In this document: one piece after another, positions 43,671-51,984 of the stretch
Position numbering within the stretch: position 1 is the first letter of the stretch
Layout: each line of letters starts with the position of its first letter
From: an uncultured Parabacteroides sp.
Lineage (GTDB): Bacteria > Bacteroidota > Bacteroidia > Bacteroidales > Tannerellaceae
DNA: 64,000 nt
Assembly: GCA_949295065.1 (NCBI GenBank)
Contig: CASFJQ010000005.1
Coordinates: 1 to 64,000 of the forward strand
Reading direction: 5' to 3'
The notes under the pieces: model-generated
Database searches by the model: none
What the model was told of the DNA's origin: nothing
What the model saw: the letters and a program-made list of their open reading frames with translations, nothing else
Translations under genes and position numbers: made by a program

Positions 43671-46600
43671 ATGTCTAGAAGCGGTATTAAAAAAGTGATT
43701 GTTCTTGGCTCCGGTGCTTTGAAAATCGGACAGGCTGGAGAATTTGACTATTCAGGTTCACAAGCTCTGAAAGCTCTGAAAGAAGAAGGTATCAGCACAG
43801 TGTTGCTAAACCCGAACATCGCTACAATCCAAACGTCAGAAGGAGTGGCAGACAAAGTTTACTTCTTGCCTATCACTCCATATTTTGTGGAAGAAGTTAT
43901 CAAGAAGGAACAACCTGATGGCATCTTGCTGGCTTTCGGTGGTCAGACTGCGCTTAATTGTGGTACGGAATTATACACAAGCGGGACTTTGGCCAAATAT
44001 GGCGTTAAGGTTTTAGGAACTTCTGTTGAAGCAATCATGTACACAGAAGACCGCGACTTGTTTGTAAAGAAACTTAACGAAATCGAAATAAAAACTCCGG
44101 TAAGCCAAGCTGTGGAAAATATGGAAGATGCTGTTGCCGCAGCTCACAAAATTGGTTTCCCGATTATGATTCGTTCAGCTTATGCACTAGGTGGCATGGG
44201 TAGCGGTATATGCAAAGACGAAGCTGAATTGCGTGAATTGGCAGAAAGTGCCTTTGCTTATTCGCCACAGATTCTTGTTGAAGAATCTCTTAAAGGCTGG
44301 AAAGAAATCGAATTTGAAGTTATCCGCGACAAAAACGACCATTGCTTCACTGTTGTAAGCATGGAAAATGTTGACCCGCTTGGCGTACACACAGGTGAAA
44401 GTATTGTTGTTGCTCCGACTTGCTCTTTAACAGATGCGGAACTTCAGATGCTTCAGGATTTGTCAATCCAGACAATCCGCCACTTGGGTATCGTCGGAGA
44501 ATGTAACATCCAGTATGCATTCAACTCAGAAACAAACGACTATCGTGTTATCGAAGTTAACGCTCGTTTGAGCCGTTCTTCAGCTTTGGCATCAAAAGCA
44601 TCAGGATATCCTTTGGCATTCGTTGCAGCTAAACTGGCATTAGGCTATGGATTGGATGAAATTGGAGAAATGGGAACTCCTAACTCTGCATACAAAGCTC
44701 CGGAAGTTGACTATATGATTGTCAAGATTCCTCGTTGGGACTTGACAAAATTCGCAGGCGTTGACCGTAAAATCGGTTCAAGCATGAAATCTGTAGGTGA
44801 AATCATGTCAATCGGTAAGAGCTTCGAAGAAATCATGCAGAAAGGTCTCCGTATGATTGGTCAGGGAATGCATGGTTTCGTTGGAAACAACGACCTTGAG
44901 TTTGAAGATTTGGACTATGAATTGGCTAATCCTACTGACTTGAGAATCTTTGCTGTTGCTAAAGCTTTGGAAAGTGGTTATACAGTAGAAAGAATTCATG
45001 AACTTTCAAAAATCAACCAGTGGTTCTTGAATAAACTTAAGAACATTGTTGATTACACAAAAGTATTAAGCCTTTATTCTAAGATTGAAGACCTTCCGGA
45101 AGATGTATTGAGAGAAGCAAAACGCTTAGGTTTCTCCGATTTCCAGATTGCACGCTATGTTGAAAATCCTAAAGGCAACATGGAAAAAGAAAATATCCGT
45201 GTGCGCGCATTACGTAAGAAACTGGGCGTATTGCCAAGCGTAAAACGTATCAACACAGTAGCTTCAGAACATCCAGAACTGACAAATTACCTGTATTTGA
45301 CATACGATGGCAGCGAACACGATATTCCTTTCTATCATACTGAAAAGAACGTAATTATCCTTGGTTCCGGAGCTTACCGCATCGGTTCGTCAGTTGAGTT
45401 CGACTGGTGTTCAGTAAATACTGCTCAGACAGCAAGAAAACTTGGCTACAAGGCTGTGATGATAAATTACAATCCTGAAACTGTATCAACAGACTATGAT
45501 ATGTGTGACAGATTGTATTTCGATGAATTGTCTTACGAACGTGTATTAGATGTTATCGACCTTGAAATGCCTAAGGGCGTTGTAGTTTCTGTAGGTGGTC
45601 AGATACCTAATAACCTGGCAATGAAGCTTCACCGTCAGCAGGTTCCAATTTTGGGAACTTCTCCTCTATCAATCGACCGTGCTGAAAACCGTCATAAATT
45701 CTCAGCAATGCTTGATTCTCTTGGAATCGACCAGCCTCGTTGGGCAGAATTGACAAGTATGGAAGAAATCGACGACTTCATTGCAAAAGTTGGTTTCCCA
45801 GTATTGATTCGTCCATCTTACGTTCTTTCCGGTGCAGCAATGAATGTTTGCCACACTAAAGAACAGATGATTGAATTCCTCGGACTGGCAGCTAAAGTAT
45901 CAAAAGAATACCCAGTTGTTGTTTCTGAATTCTTACAGGGAACAAAGGAAATCGAATTCGATGCTGTTGCAAAAAATGGCGAAGTTGTTGAATATGCTAT
46001 TTCAGAACACGTTGAGTTTGCAGGAGTTCACTCTGGTGACGCAACTTTGGTTTTCCCGGCTCAGAAAATTTACTTCGAAACTGCACGCCGTATCAAGAAA
46101 ATTGCAAAGACAATCGCTAAAGAACTTAACATCAGTGGTCCGTTCAATATCCAGTTCCTGGCCAAGAACAATTTCGTTAAAGTAATCGAATGTAACTTGC
46201 GTGCTTCACGTAGTTTCCCATTTGTTTCAAAAGTTTTGAAACGCAACTTCATTGAAACTGCAACACGTATTATGCTTGATGCAGAATATACTAAACCAGA
46301 CAAGAGCGCATTCGATATCGACTGGATTGGAGTAAAAGCTTCACAGTTCTCTTTCGCTCGTTTGCACAATGCTGACCCGGTATTGGGTGTTGACATGAGT
46401 TCAACTGGCGAAGTTGGTTGTATTGGTGACGACTTCAACGAAGCACTGCTTTCAGCTATGATTGCTGTTGGTAATAAGATTCCTAAGAAGAACATCCTTG
46501 TTTCTTCAGGTGCAGCCAAGAGCAAAGTAGATTTGTTGGAACCTTGTCGCGTTCTTGACGGTAAAGGCTATACAATCTATGCCACTGCCGGAACTGCAAA

Positions 46601-46889
46601 ATTCTTGAATGACAACGGAATCAAAGCTACTGCTGTTTGCTGGCCGGACGAAAACGGAGATTTGAATATCATGGATATGTTCAGCAAGCATGTTTTTGAA
46701 CTTGTTGTAAATATTCCTAAAGACCATTCAAAACGTGAGTTGACCAATGGTTACAAGATTCGCCGCGCTGCTATCGACCATAATATTCCTTTGATTACAA
46801 ATGCAAGATTGGCTAGCGCCTTTATCAATGCATTCTGTGAAATGAAGATGGAAGATATCCAGATTAAGAGCTGGCAGGAATATAAATAA
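43671..46889 (+). CDS. carB: carbamoyl-phosphate synthase large subunit, CAD-like
   Basis: 1072 residues, full length. Two ATP-grasp halves (about 1-540 and 545-930) are followed by the MGS-like allosteric domain (940-1072). It makes carbamoyl phosphate for pyrimidines and arginine. The N-terminus LGSGALKIGQAGEFDYSGSQ, VYFLPITP, GGQTALNCG, SLKGWKEIEFEVIRD and VDYMIVKIPRWDLTKF agree with eukaryotic CAD/CPS-III more than with E. coli CarB (GPIVIGQACEFDYSG) as I remember them. No carA is adjacent. It sits behind an attenuator-like leader and ends in a family A repeat fragment. Confidence 0.94.
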   Translation: MSRSGIKKVIVLGSGALKIGQAGEFDYSGSQALKALKEEGISTVLLNPNIATIQTSEGVADKVYFLPITPYFVEEVIKKEQPDGILLAFGGQTALNCGTELYTSGTLAKYGVKVLGTSVEAIMYTEDRDLFVKKLNEIEIKTPVSQAVENMEDAVAAAHKIGFPIMIRSAYALGGMGSGICKDEAELRELAESAFAYSPQILVEESLKGWKEIEFEVIRDKNDHCFTVVSMENVDPLGVHTGESIVVAPTCSLTDAELQMLQDLSIQTIRHLGIVGECNIQYAFNSETNDYRVIEVNARLSRSSALASKASGYPLAFVAAKLALGYGLDEIGEMGTPNSAYKAPEVDYMIVKIPRWDLTKFAGVDRKIGSSMKSVGEIMSIGKSFEEIMQKGLRMIGQGMHGFVGNNDLEFEDLDYELANPTDLRIFAVAKALESGYTVERIHELSKINQWFLNKLKNIVDYTKVLSLYSKIEDLPEDVLREAKRLGFSDFQIARYVENPKGNMEKENIRVRALRKKLGVLPSVKRINTVASEHPELTNYLYLTYDGSEHDIPFYHTEKNVIILGSGAYRIGSSVEFDWCSVNTAQTARKLGYKAVMINYNPETVSTDYDMCDRLYFDELSYERVLDVIDLEMPKGVVVSVGGQIPNNLAMKLHRQQVPILGTSPLSIDRAENRHKFSAMLDSLGIDQPRWAELTSMEEIDDFIAKVGFPVLIRPSYVLSGAAMNVCHTKEQMIEFLGLAAKVSKEYPVVVSEFLQGTKEIEFDAVAKNGEVVEYAISEHVEFAGVHSGDATLVFPAQKIYFETARRIKKIAKTIAKELNISGPFNIQFLAKNNFVKVIECNLRASRSFPFVSKVLKRNFIETATRIMLDAEYTKPDKSAFDIDWIGVKASQFSFARLHNADPVLGVDMSSTGEVGCIGDDFNEALLSAMIAVGNKIPKKNILVSSGAAKSKVDLLEPCRVLDGKGYTIYATAGTAKFLNDNGIKATAVCWPDENGDLNIMDMFSKHVFELVVNIPKDHSKRELTNGYKIRRAAIDHNIPLITNARLASAFINAFCEMKMEDIQIKSWQEYK

Positions 46890-46928
46890 GAACTTGACAA
46901 GGATTCAGAGACAAGTTGACGAGAAAGA
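46890..46928. repeat. family A repeat fragment A6
   Basis: AACTTGACAAGGATTCAGAG and ACAAGTTGACGAG, a left half only, directly after the carB stop; the matching right arm is missing. Confidence 0.65.
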
Positions 46929-46953
46929 GTTAAATCAAAAACAAGTTTTTTAT

Positions 46954-46984
46954 TTTGCTCTGCACTTGCCTTTATTTATCTTTG
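46954..46984 (+). promoter_or_regulatory. promoter upstream of the sensor-regulator gene
   Basis: TTTG (46954-46957), 19 bases, TATCTTTG (46977-46984): full consensus match. The expected start of transcription is a few bases before the hairpin at 46998. Confidence 0.8.
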
Positions 46985-46997
46985 CAATATGAATCTG

Positions 46998-47033
46998 TAG
47001 CGACAGGTTAATAAAAGCCTGTCGCTATTTTTA
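46998..47033 (+). terminator. hairpin with T-run directly after a promoter
   Basis: TAGCGACAGG (46998-47007) pairs with CCTGTCGCTA (47018-47027), 10 bp, followed by TTTTTATC. It begins about 14 bases after the -7 box and ends 12 bases before the ORF start at 47045. It may terminate carB transcription or attenuate the next gene. Confidence 0.75.
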
Positions 47034-47044
47034 TCTTTATTCTA

Positions 47045-49114
47045 ATGCGTTTTTGGTGTAAAATATTATGTGCTGTGTTTTTCAATTTTCTTGCCATTAA
47101 TAATTTCTTTATTAAAGGCGAGGAAAATATGTCTGTTTTTATACAAAACTACACCATAAACGAATATAACGCCAGTTGCCAAAATTGGGGATTGGCGGTC
47201 TCTCCCGACGGTATTTTATACGTTGCAAATAATTCCGGTCTTCTTGCTTTCAATGGCAACAGCTGGGAACTCTACAAAATGCCTGACAACAGTGCTATAT
47301 ACAAAATAAACTACAAGGATAACAAAATTTACACAGGAGGAGAAACTACTGACGGATTCTGGACTAAAGATGAATTCGGACAAATGAAATTTACTCCTCA
47401 TGAGGGGAAATATCCAGATACAGTATTCAACAAAACATATAGGAAAGTCAATATTCCAAAAGAAATTGAAGATACTCAGGTAAGCGTATTGGCAACATCC
47501 AAGAATCTTAATTTCATAGGAACAGAAACAGACGGCCTATATATTACAAACAATGATAACAAAATAATATATCATATTTCAACACAAAACCAGTTGCAAG
47601 ACAATGTGGTAAGGGACATCTGTGTCCAGGACGAAAATCTTATATGGCTTGCACTTGACAACGGTATCACACAAATTGACATAAATCCTCCTCTTTTTAT
47701 GCTTGGACGCAGAAGTGTTATCGGGCAATTGCTACAGGCTAAACTCCAAGATGATATTCTTGTAATCAAAACTAACCGAGGATATTTTAAAAGGACATTG
47801 AAACCAAGCGATATTTTCGTCCCTGCTGAAAAAGAAGATACAACAATATTTCTTCAAACTGATGTTAATGAGAATAAGCAAATAAGCGATTTCACATTCA
47901 ACAAGTCAGAATCAGAAACAATCCTGCATAATCCACAAGCTATTTATAATGCCACAGAAGATTTATATTGGATTATAAACAACAACGAAGCCGGTTTGAT
48001 TAATTTCGATGAAAGTAATAATACTATACTAAAGTGCCGCTTCCTGTTTGACAATTATAATCTTAATCTGGCTACACGTGGTCAACAGATTATTTCACTG
48101 AACGACTCTTTAAGTGCTGTATCAACAATGCAAGGAACTTTTCTGCTTGATATCAGAAAAATAATCTCAAATTCCATAAGTCTGACTATGCCATCTTTCA
48201 GTCAAGTGAATTATATTGACAAAAATGGAATTCACCAATTAGAGCCAGATACCAACTATATTTCGCTCCCATATAATTTTCAGGAACTGAATATTTTTGT
48301 AGAAACTACAATATTCACTCCCAACCACCAATTCAGCTATAAACTGGAAGGAGTTTCAGCCGGATGGTCAAAATGGCAGAATAACGGAAAAATATCATTC
48401 CTACAGTTGCCAGAAGGAACATATGAGCTGAAAATAAGAAAATATGTCACTAAAGGTCCTTTTCCTGAGATTTCAATGATTATTGAAGTAAGACCACCAT
48501 GGTATAATACCATCTGGGCATATATTATTTATATATTCATTTTATGGCTTATTATTCAATCAGCCTTACGCTACCACTTGAGAAATCTTAACAAAGAGGA
48601 AATGGCTCAGAAAGAAAAGGAGAAACAACAGGAAGAGCGTAAACTGGAACAGCTGAAAAACGAAATGCTGGAAAAAGAATTGCAAAACAAGAATAATGAA
48701 CTCACTTTGCAAACTTCAGCTTTGGTCAAACGTAACCAGGCAACACAAGCTATACTTGATGAATTTGAAAAACAGAAAGAGCTTCTTGGTGACAGATATC
48801 CTAATAAAATGTACAATAAACTTCATGCTCTGATGGAAGATGCTTTGGAGAATCAGGCAGACTGGCTTCTCTTCGAATCATATTTCAACAGTGCACACCA
48901 GAATTTTCTTGACAGATTGAAAACTCGTTTTCCGGATATTACAACTGGTGATTTAAGAGTATGCTGTTTATTAAAAATGAATCTATCCACAAAAGAAATA
49001 GCTTCACTTATGAATGTATCTGTTAGAGCAATCGAACTAAGAAGATACAGATTAAGAAAAAGATTAGAACTGGATAACGAAACAAATCTTGTTGATTTCT
49101 TGATGAAATTCTAG
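47045..49114 (+). CDS. membrane sensor-regulator: propeller, Y_Y_Y, coiled coil, LuxR-type HTH
   Basis: 689 residues. A signal helix (1-24) is followed by a periplasmic beta-propeller-like region (about 30-400, NWGLAVSPDGILYVANNSG) and a Y_Y_Y domain (405-480, FSYKLEGVSAGWSKWQNNG). One membrane helix (490-510), a Glu/Lys coiled coil (514-580) and a cytoplasmic helix-turn-helix (about 630-680, LSTKEIASLMNVSVRAIELR) complete it. The order is that of hybrid two-component regulators of Bacteroidota but no histidine kinase or receiver domain is present, so the signal would pass straight from periplasm to DNA. Target and ligand unknown. Confidence 0.82.
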   Translation: MRFWCKILCAVFFNFLAINNFFIKGEENMSVFIQNYTINEYNASCQNWGLAVSPDGILYVANNSGLLAFNGNSWELYKMPDNSAIYKINYKDNKIYTGGETTDGFWTKDEFGQMKFTPHEGKYPDTVFNKTYRKVNIPKEIEDTQVSVLATSKNLNFIGTETDGLYITNNDNKIIYHISTQNQLQDNVVRDICVQDENLIWLALDNGITQIDINPPLFMLGRRSVIGQLLQAKLQDDILVIKTNRGYFKRTLKPSDIFVPAEKEDTTIFLQTDVNENKQISDFTFNKSESETILHNPQAIYNATEDLYWIINNNEAGLINFDESNNTILKCRFLFDNYNLNLATRGQQIISLNDSLSAVSTMQGTFLLDIRKIISNSISLTMPSFSQVNYIDKNGIHQLEPDTNYISLPYNFQELNIFVETTIFTPNHQFSYKLEGVSAGWSKWQNNGKISFLQLPEGTYELKIRKYVTKGPFPEISMIIEVRPPWYNTIWAYIIYIFILWLIIQSALRYHLRNLNKEEMAQKEKEKQQEERKLEQLKNEMLEKELQNKNNELTLQTSALVKRNQATQAILDEFEKQKELLGDRYPNKMYNKLHALMEDALENQADWLLFESYFNSAHQNFLDRLKTRFPDITTGDLRVCCLLKMNLSTKEIASLMNVSVRAIELRRYRLRKRLELDNETNLVDFLMKF

Positions 49115-49359
49115 GAATCAACACACACTTCTCATATTTCAAACACACTTTTTCAAAAATCAAATTATAGAAAACCTCCAGCAACAAATAGCTGTAAATA
49201 AATATATTATATATATAAGAAATTCAAATGAGAAAGTAATATAGCATACATCATTTGTAATATTTTTATTTGCGCAATATATGTTGTAGGGATTTTATTG
49301 ACTAATAAAATTAATAATATTTGATTTGCAATGTAATCTTTAAATCACGACAGGAAAAC

Positions 49360-50736
49360 ATGGATAAACACGGAATTGAAGAAGTATTGAAACATCTCAA
49401 AAAAGATGAAATTTCACGCCGCCGTTTCTTTCAGATTTTAGCAGCAAGCGGTTTGTTATCACTTGTAAATACCGAAAAAGCTAATGCATATTCAAGTAAT
49501 GCGAAAGGGAAAATTGTAATAGTTGGCGGAGGTGCTGCCGGAATAGCCATGGCTGCAAGATTGAAAAAGTGGCTATCAAATCCGGATATTACATTGATTG
49601 ATCCTAGTGACAGACAATTCTATCAGCCGGGATTTACACTGATAGCTTCCGGCGTTTACGAACCAAATGAAGTTTGGAAAAAGCAGGAGGACTGCATTCC
49701 TTCCGGCATCAAATGGATTAAAGATTCCGTTGTTTCCGTTGACCCAGTGTGGAATCAAATAGTAACTAAAGCTAACGGGAAAATAGCATACGATTTTCTT
49801 GTCCTTACACCGGGACTACAAATAAATTGGGATCAGGTGGAAGGCATGTCATACGAACAACTTGGTACAGGAAACGCACATTGTATCTATGATTTTGAAG
49901 GAGCTCAAAAAACATGGAAAGCAATGAGTGAATTCGCTAAAAAAGGCGGTCGTGGTATTTACACTGATACATACACCAAGCACAAATGCGGTGGTGCTCC
50001 TAAAAAAATATGTTTGCTTACTGAGCACTACTCTCGCAAACAAGGAACAAGAGATTCTTTGGAATTGAAATATTTCAGTGCCGAAAAAGCTCTTTATGAT
50101 GTCCAATTCTTCACTCCAAGATTATTGGAAATATACAATGAGAGAAATATTCCAATAACTCTCAACACAAGATTGAAAGGAATTGACACAGCAGCTAAGC
50201 AGGTTCATTTTGAAACCATCATAAAAAATGGAGATGAAAAGACAGTTACAACATCTGTTGAAGATTATGATTTCTTGCATTTCACTCCACCAATGTCTGC
50301 TCCAGACTTTGTAAAAGAAGCAGGACTTGGATTCTCAGAAGGTAAATTGGCCGATGGCGGATGGGTTATGGTAGACAAAGAAACTTTGGTTCACCAGAAA
50401 TACCCGAACATAATTTCTCTTGGTGATGTTGCAGGTTTGCCAACCAGCAAAACATCAGCAGCAGCAAGAGTTCAGGTTCCTATCGCTGCTAAGAATCTGA
50501 TTTCACTGATGGAAGGTAAAGAACCTGTTGAAAAATATAACGGCTATGCAGCATGCCCTATTGTTACAGACTACGGTCATGTTCTGTTATGCGAATTCGA
50601 CTATAACAAAGAGCCTATGATTTCGTTCCCGTTCTCAATGCTCGATATGTCGAAAGAACAGTGGGCTGCATGGCTCCTGAAAGTATATGTGCTCAAACCT
50701 TTATATTTCTACGGAATGCTTAAAGGCTTGGCATAA
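49360..50736 (+). CDS. sulfide:quinone oxidoreductase-like flavoprotein with twin-arginine-type start
   Basis: 458 residues from MDKHGIEEVL; the reading frame extends 13 codons upstream but without family similarity. SRRRFFQILAASG (19-31) resembles a Tat export motif before the hydrophobic stretch. The FAD-binding motif VGGGAAGIAMAARL is at 55-68. KCGGAPKK contains the Cys seen in SQR and flavocytochrome c sulfide dehydrogenase; GDVAGLPTSKT and AACPIVTDYG are typical of the same family. It would oxidise sulfide or a related substrate with quinone. Single gene, followed by a strong terminator. Confidence 0.82.
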   Translation: MDKHGIEEVLKHLKKDEISRRRFFQILAASGLLSLVNTEKANAYSSNAKGKIVIVGGGAAGIAMAARLKKWLSNPDITLIDPSDRQFYQPGFTLIASGVYEPNEVWKKQEDCIPSGIKWIKDSVVSVDPVWNQIVTKANGKIAYDFLVLTPGLQINWDQVEGMSYEQLGTGNAHCIYDFEGAQKTWKAMSEFAKKGGRGIYTDTYTKHKCGGAPKKICLLTEHYSRKQGTRDSLELKYFSAEKALYDVQFFTPRLLEIYNERNIPITLNTRLKGIDTAAKQVHFETIIKNGDEKTVTTSVEDYDFLHFTPPMSAPDFVKEAGLGFSEGKLADGGWVMVDKETLVHQKYPNIISLGDVAGLPTSKTSAAARVQVPIAAKNLISLMEGKEPVEKYNGYAACPIVTDYGHVLLCEFDYNKEPMISFPFSMLDMSKEQWAAWLLKVYVLKPLYFYGMLKGLA

Positions 50737-50817
50737 TTCAGATGAAAACAACTCCCTTTATTTTATATGCTAAACTAAAATTAAAACTCAAAAACAAAAA
50801 AGCCAGAACTTTAATTC

Positions 50818-50850
50818 GAATCCCGGTCCTGATAAGACCGGGATTCATTT
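50818..50850. terminator. bidirectional intrinsic terminator
   Basis: GAATCCCGGTC (50818-50828) pairs perfectly with GACCGGGATTC (50836-50846) over 11 bp with a 7-base loop, flanked by T-rich sequence. Lies between the convergent flavoprotein and HU genes. Confidence 0.92.
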
Positions 50851-50936
50851 TTATATACCGTAAGTTTCCAACCTCAAGTTTCACCACACTACTATTCTTT
50901 TAATTCCCAGCGAAATATTGTGATCCCACGTGATTT

Positions 50937-51542
50937 TCACACCTCACCCATCCCACTCCTGTATAACGGATGCTTTGACGACGCAATATTTACAATTTTC
51001 TTTTCCTCACGCAGACGCCTTAACTGCCTTATCGCAGTGGAACAGGTCAGCTTGCACAGTTGCTGGAATTTGATGCGGGTAATCGTTTCGTATTTTCTGA
51101 AATATTTGGCCAGCAATGCATCAATTTCCTCATTTGTATAGCTTTTGGAATGAAGATTGTCTTTTTTCTTTACCAGAGTGACAGTTTTCAGTTTATTCCT
51201 TATTTTCAAGCTCGGCCGGAAAGCTATGGACTTGAATTCTATTGATTCGGAACGAATCTCTTTGCTGGAACGGACAGCCGGACATTTCAATGTCATATGG
51301 AAAGAGCCGATTCCATCAAGCTGGACAGAATATCCTCTGGCAAGTTTTTCGGCTGTTATGTCGGCCAGTGCTACCAAAGCAGCTGCCACATCCGACTTGG
51401 TCAGACTGCAACGGTTTTGTATTTCCTCTGCCAAAGATTCACTGTTGACAGTTCCTTTCGGAACAACTCTTGCATGATAGCGTGTTCCTTTCTTACTATC
51501 CGACGGTTTCGGATTGGTGTAAAAATCATAATTTACAGACAT
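50937..51542 (-). CDS. HU/IHF-family DNA-binding protein with C-terminal extension
   Basis: 201 residues. Residues 1-125 are an HU-like domain of the Bacteroidota type (YHARVVPKGTVNSESLAEEI, LADITAEKLARGYSVQLDGIGSF, AFRPSLKIRNKL). The last 65 residues (NEEIDALLAKYFRKYETITRIKFQQLCKLTCSTAIRQL) look like a small helix-turn-helix domain, which ordinary HU proteins lack. In Bacteroides such proteins are often found beside VirE/VapE-type genes, as here (the divergent gene at 51985). Likely nucleoid or mobile-element related; the role is inference. Confidence 0.82.
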   Translation of the reverse strand: MSVNYDFYTNPKPSDSKKGTRYHARVVPKGTVNSESLAEEIQNRCSLTKSDVAAALVALADITAEKLARGYSVQLDGIGSFHMTLKCPAVRSSKEIRSESIEFKSIAFRPSLKIRNKLKTVTLVKKKDNLHSKSYTNEEIDALLAKYFRKYETITRIKFQQLCKLTCSTAIRQLRRLREEKKIVNIASSKHPLYRSGMGEV

Positions 51543-51579
51543 AAGGCTTAAAAGTTTTTATTAGGTTTCGCAAGATGAT

Positions 51580-51720
51580 AGATAGTTGGCAAGATACGAG
51601 TTAACGAGTTGACAAGGTTATAACACCTATAACTTTACAATTTATCATCTAAAAAACTCTTGTCAACTTGTTTTCTTGTAAACTTGCTATCTGTAAGTTG
51701 AGCTTGCAAAACTTAAGTAT
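51580..51720. repeat. family A repeat, copy A7 (full length)
   Basis: TTGACAAGGTTATAACACCT, core ACTTTACAATTTATCATCT, then CTTGTCAACTTGTTTTCTTG and the end TCTGTAAGTTGAGCTTGC. The end is complementary to the start of A8 at 53365. Copies A7 and A8 flank the VapE-like gene in inverse orientation. Confidence 0.88.
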
Positions 51721-51752
51721 TTATTCTACATGTTTACAAAAACTATCTTAAT

Positions 51753-51828
51753 CACAACTGTGACCTAATCTCGCCACAGATGTGATTTAATTTCGCCACA
51801 TCTGTGACCTGATTAAGTCACGGCTGTG
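51753..51828. repeat. array 3: four CACAnnTGTG palindromes at exact 22-bp pitch
   Basis: CACAACTGTG (51753-51762), CACAGATGTG (51775-51784), CACATCTGTG (51797-51806) and CACGGCTGTG (51819-51828). The spacers share ACCTAATCTCGC-like words. It lies between the divergent HU and VapE-like genes, beside repeat A7. Confidence 0.88.
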
Positions 51829-51984
51829 GAGAAACTAATTATTCAGAACAAATTTAGGAAAAAAATAGTATTAACACAATACATCTGTAATATAAAAATA
51901 CCTGATGATTTTTCAGCTCAAATATTTGGAAACCCGCAAGTTAGACTATTATTTTCGCGTCATAAAACACATAAATTTATAAAT

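Noticed and set aside
51826..51984. Longer N-terminus of the VapE-like protein
   Set aside because: It would start at GTG inside palindrome array 3 and the added 53 residues have no family likeness; the ATG at 51985 is better.
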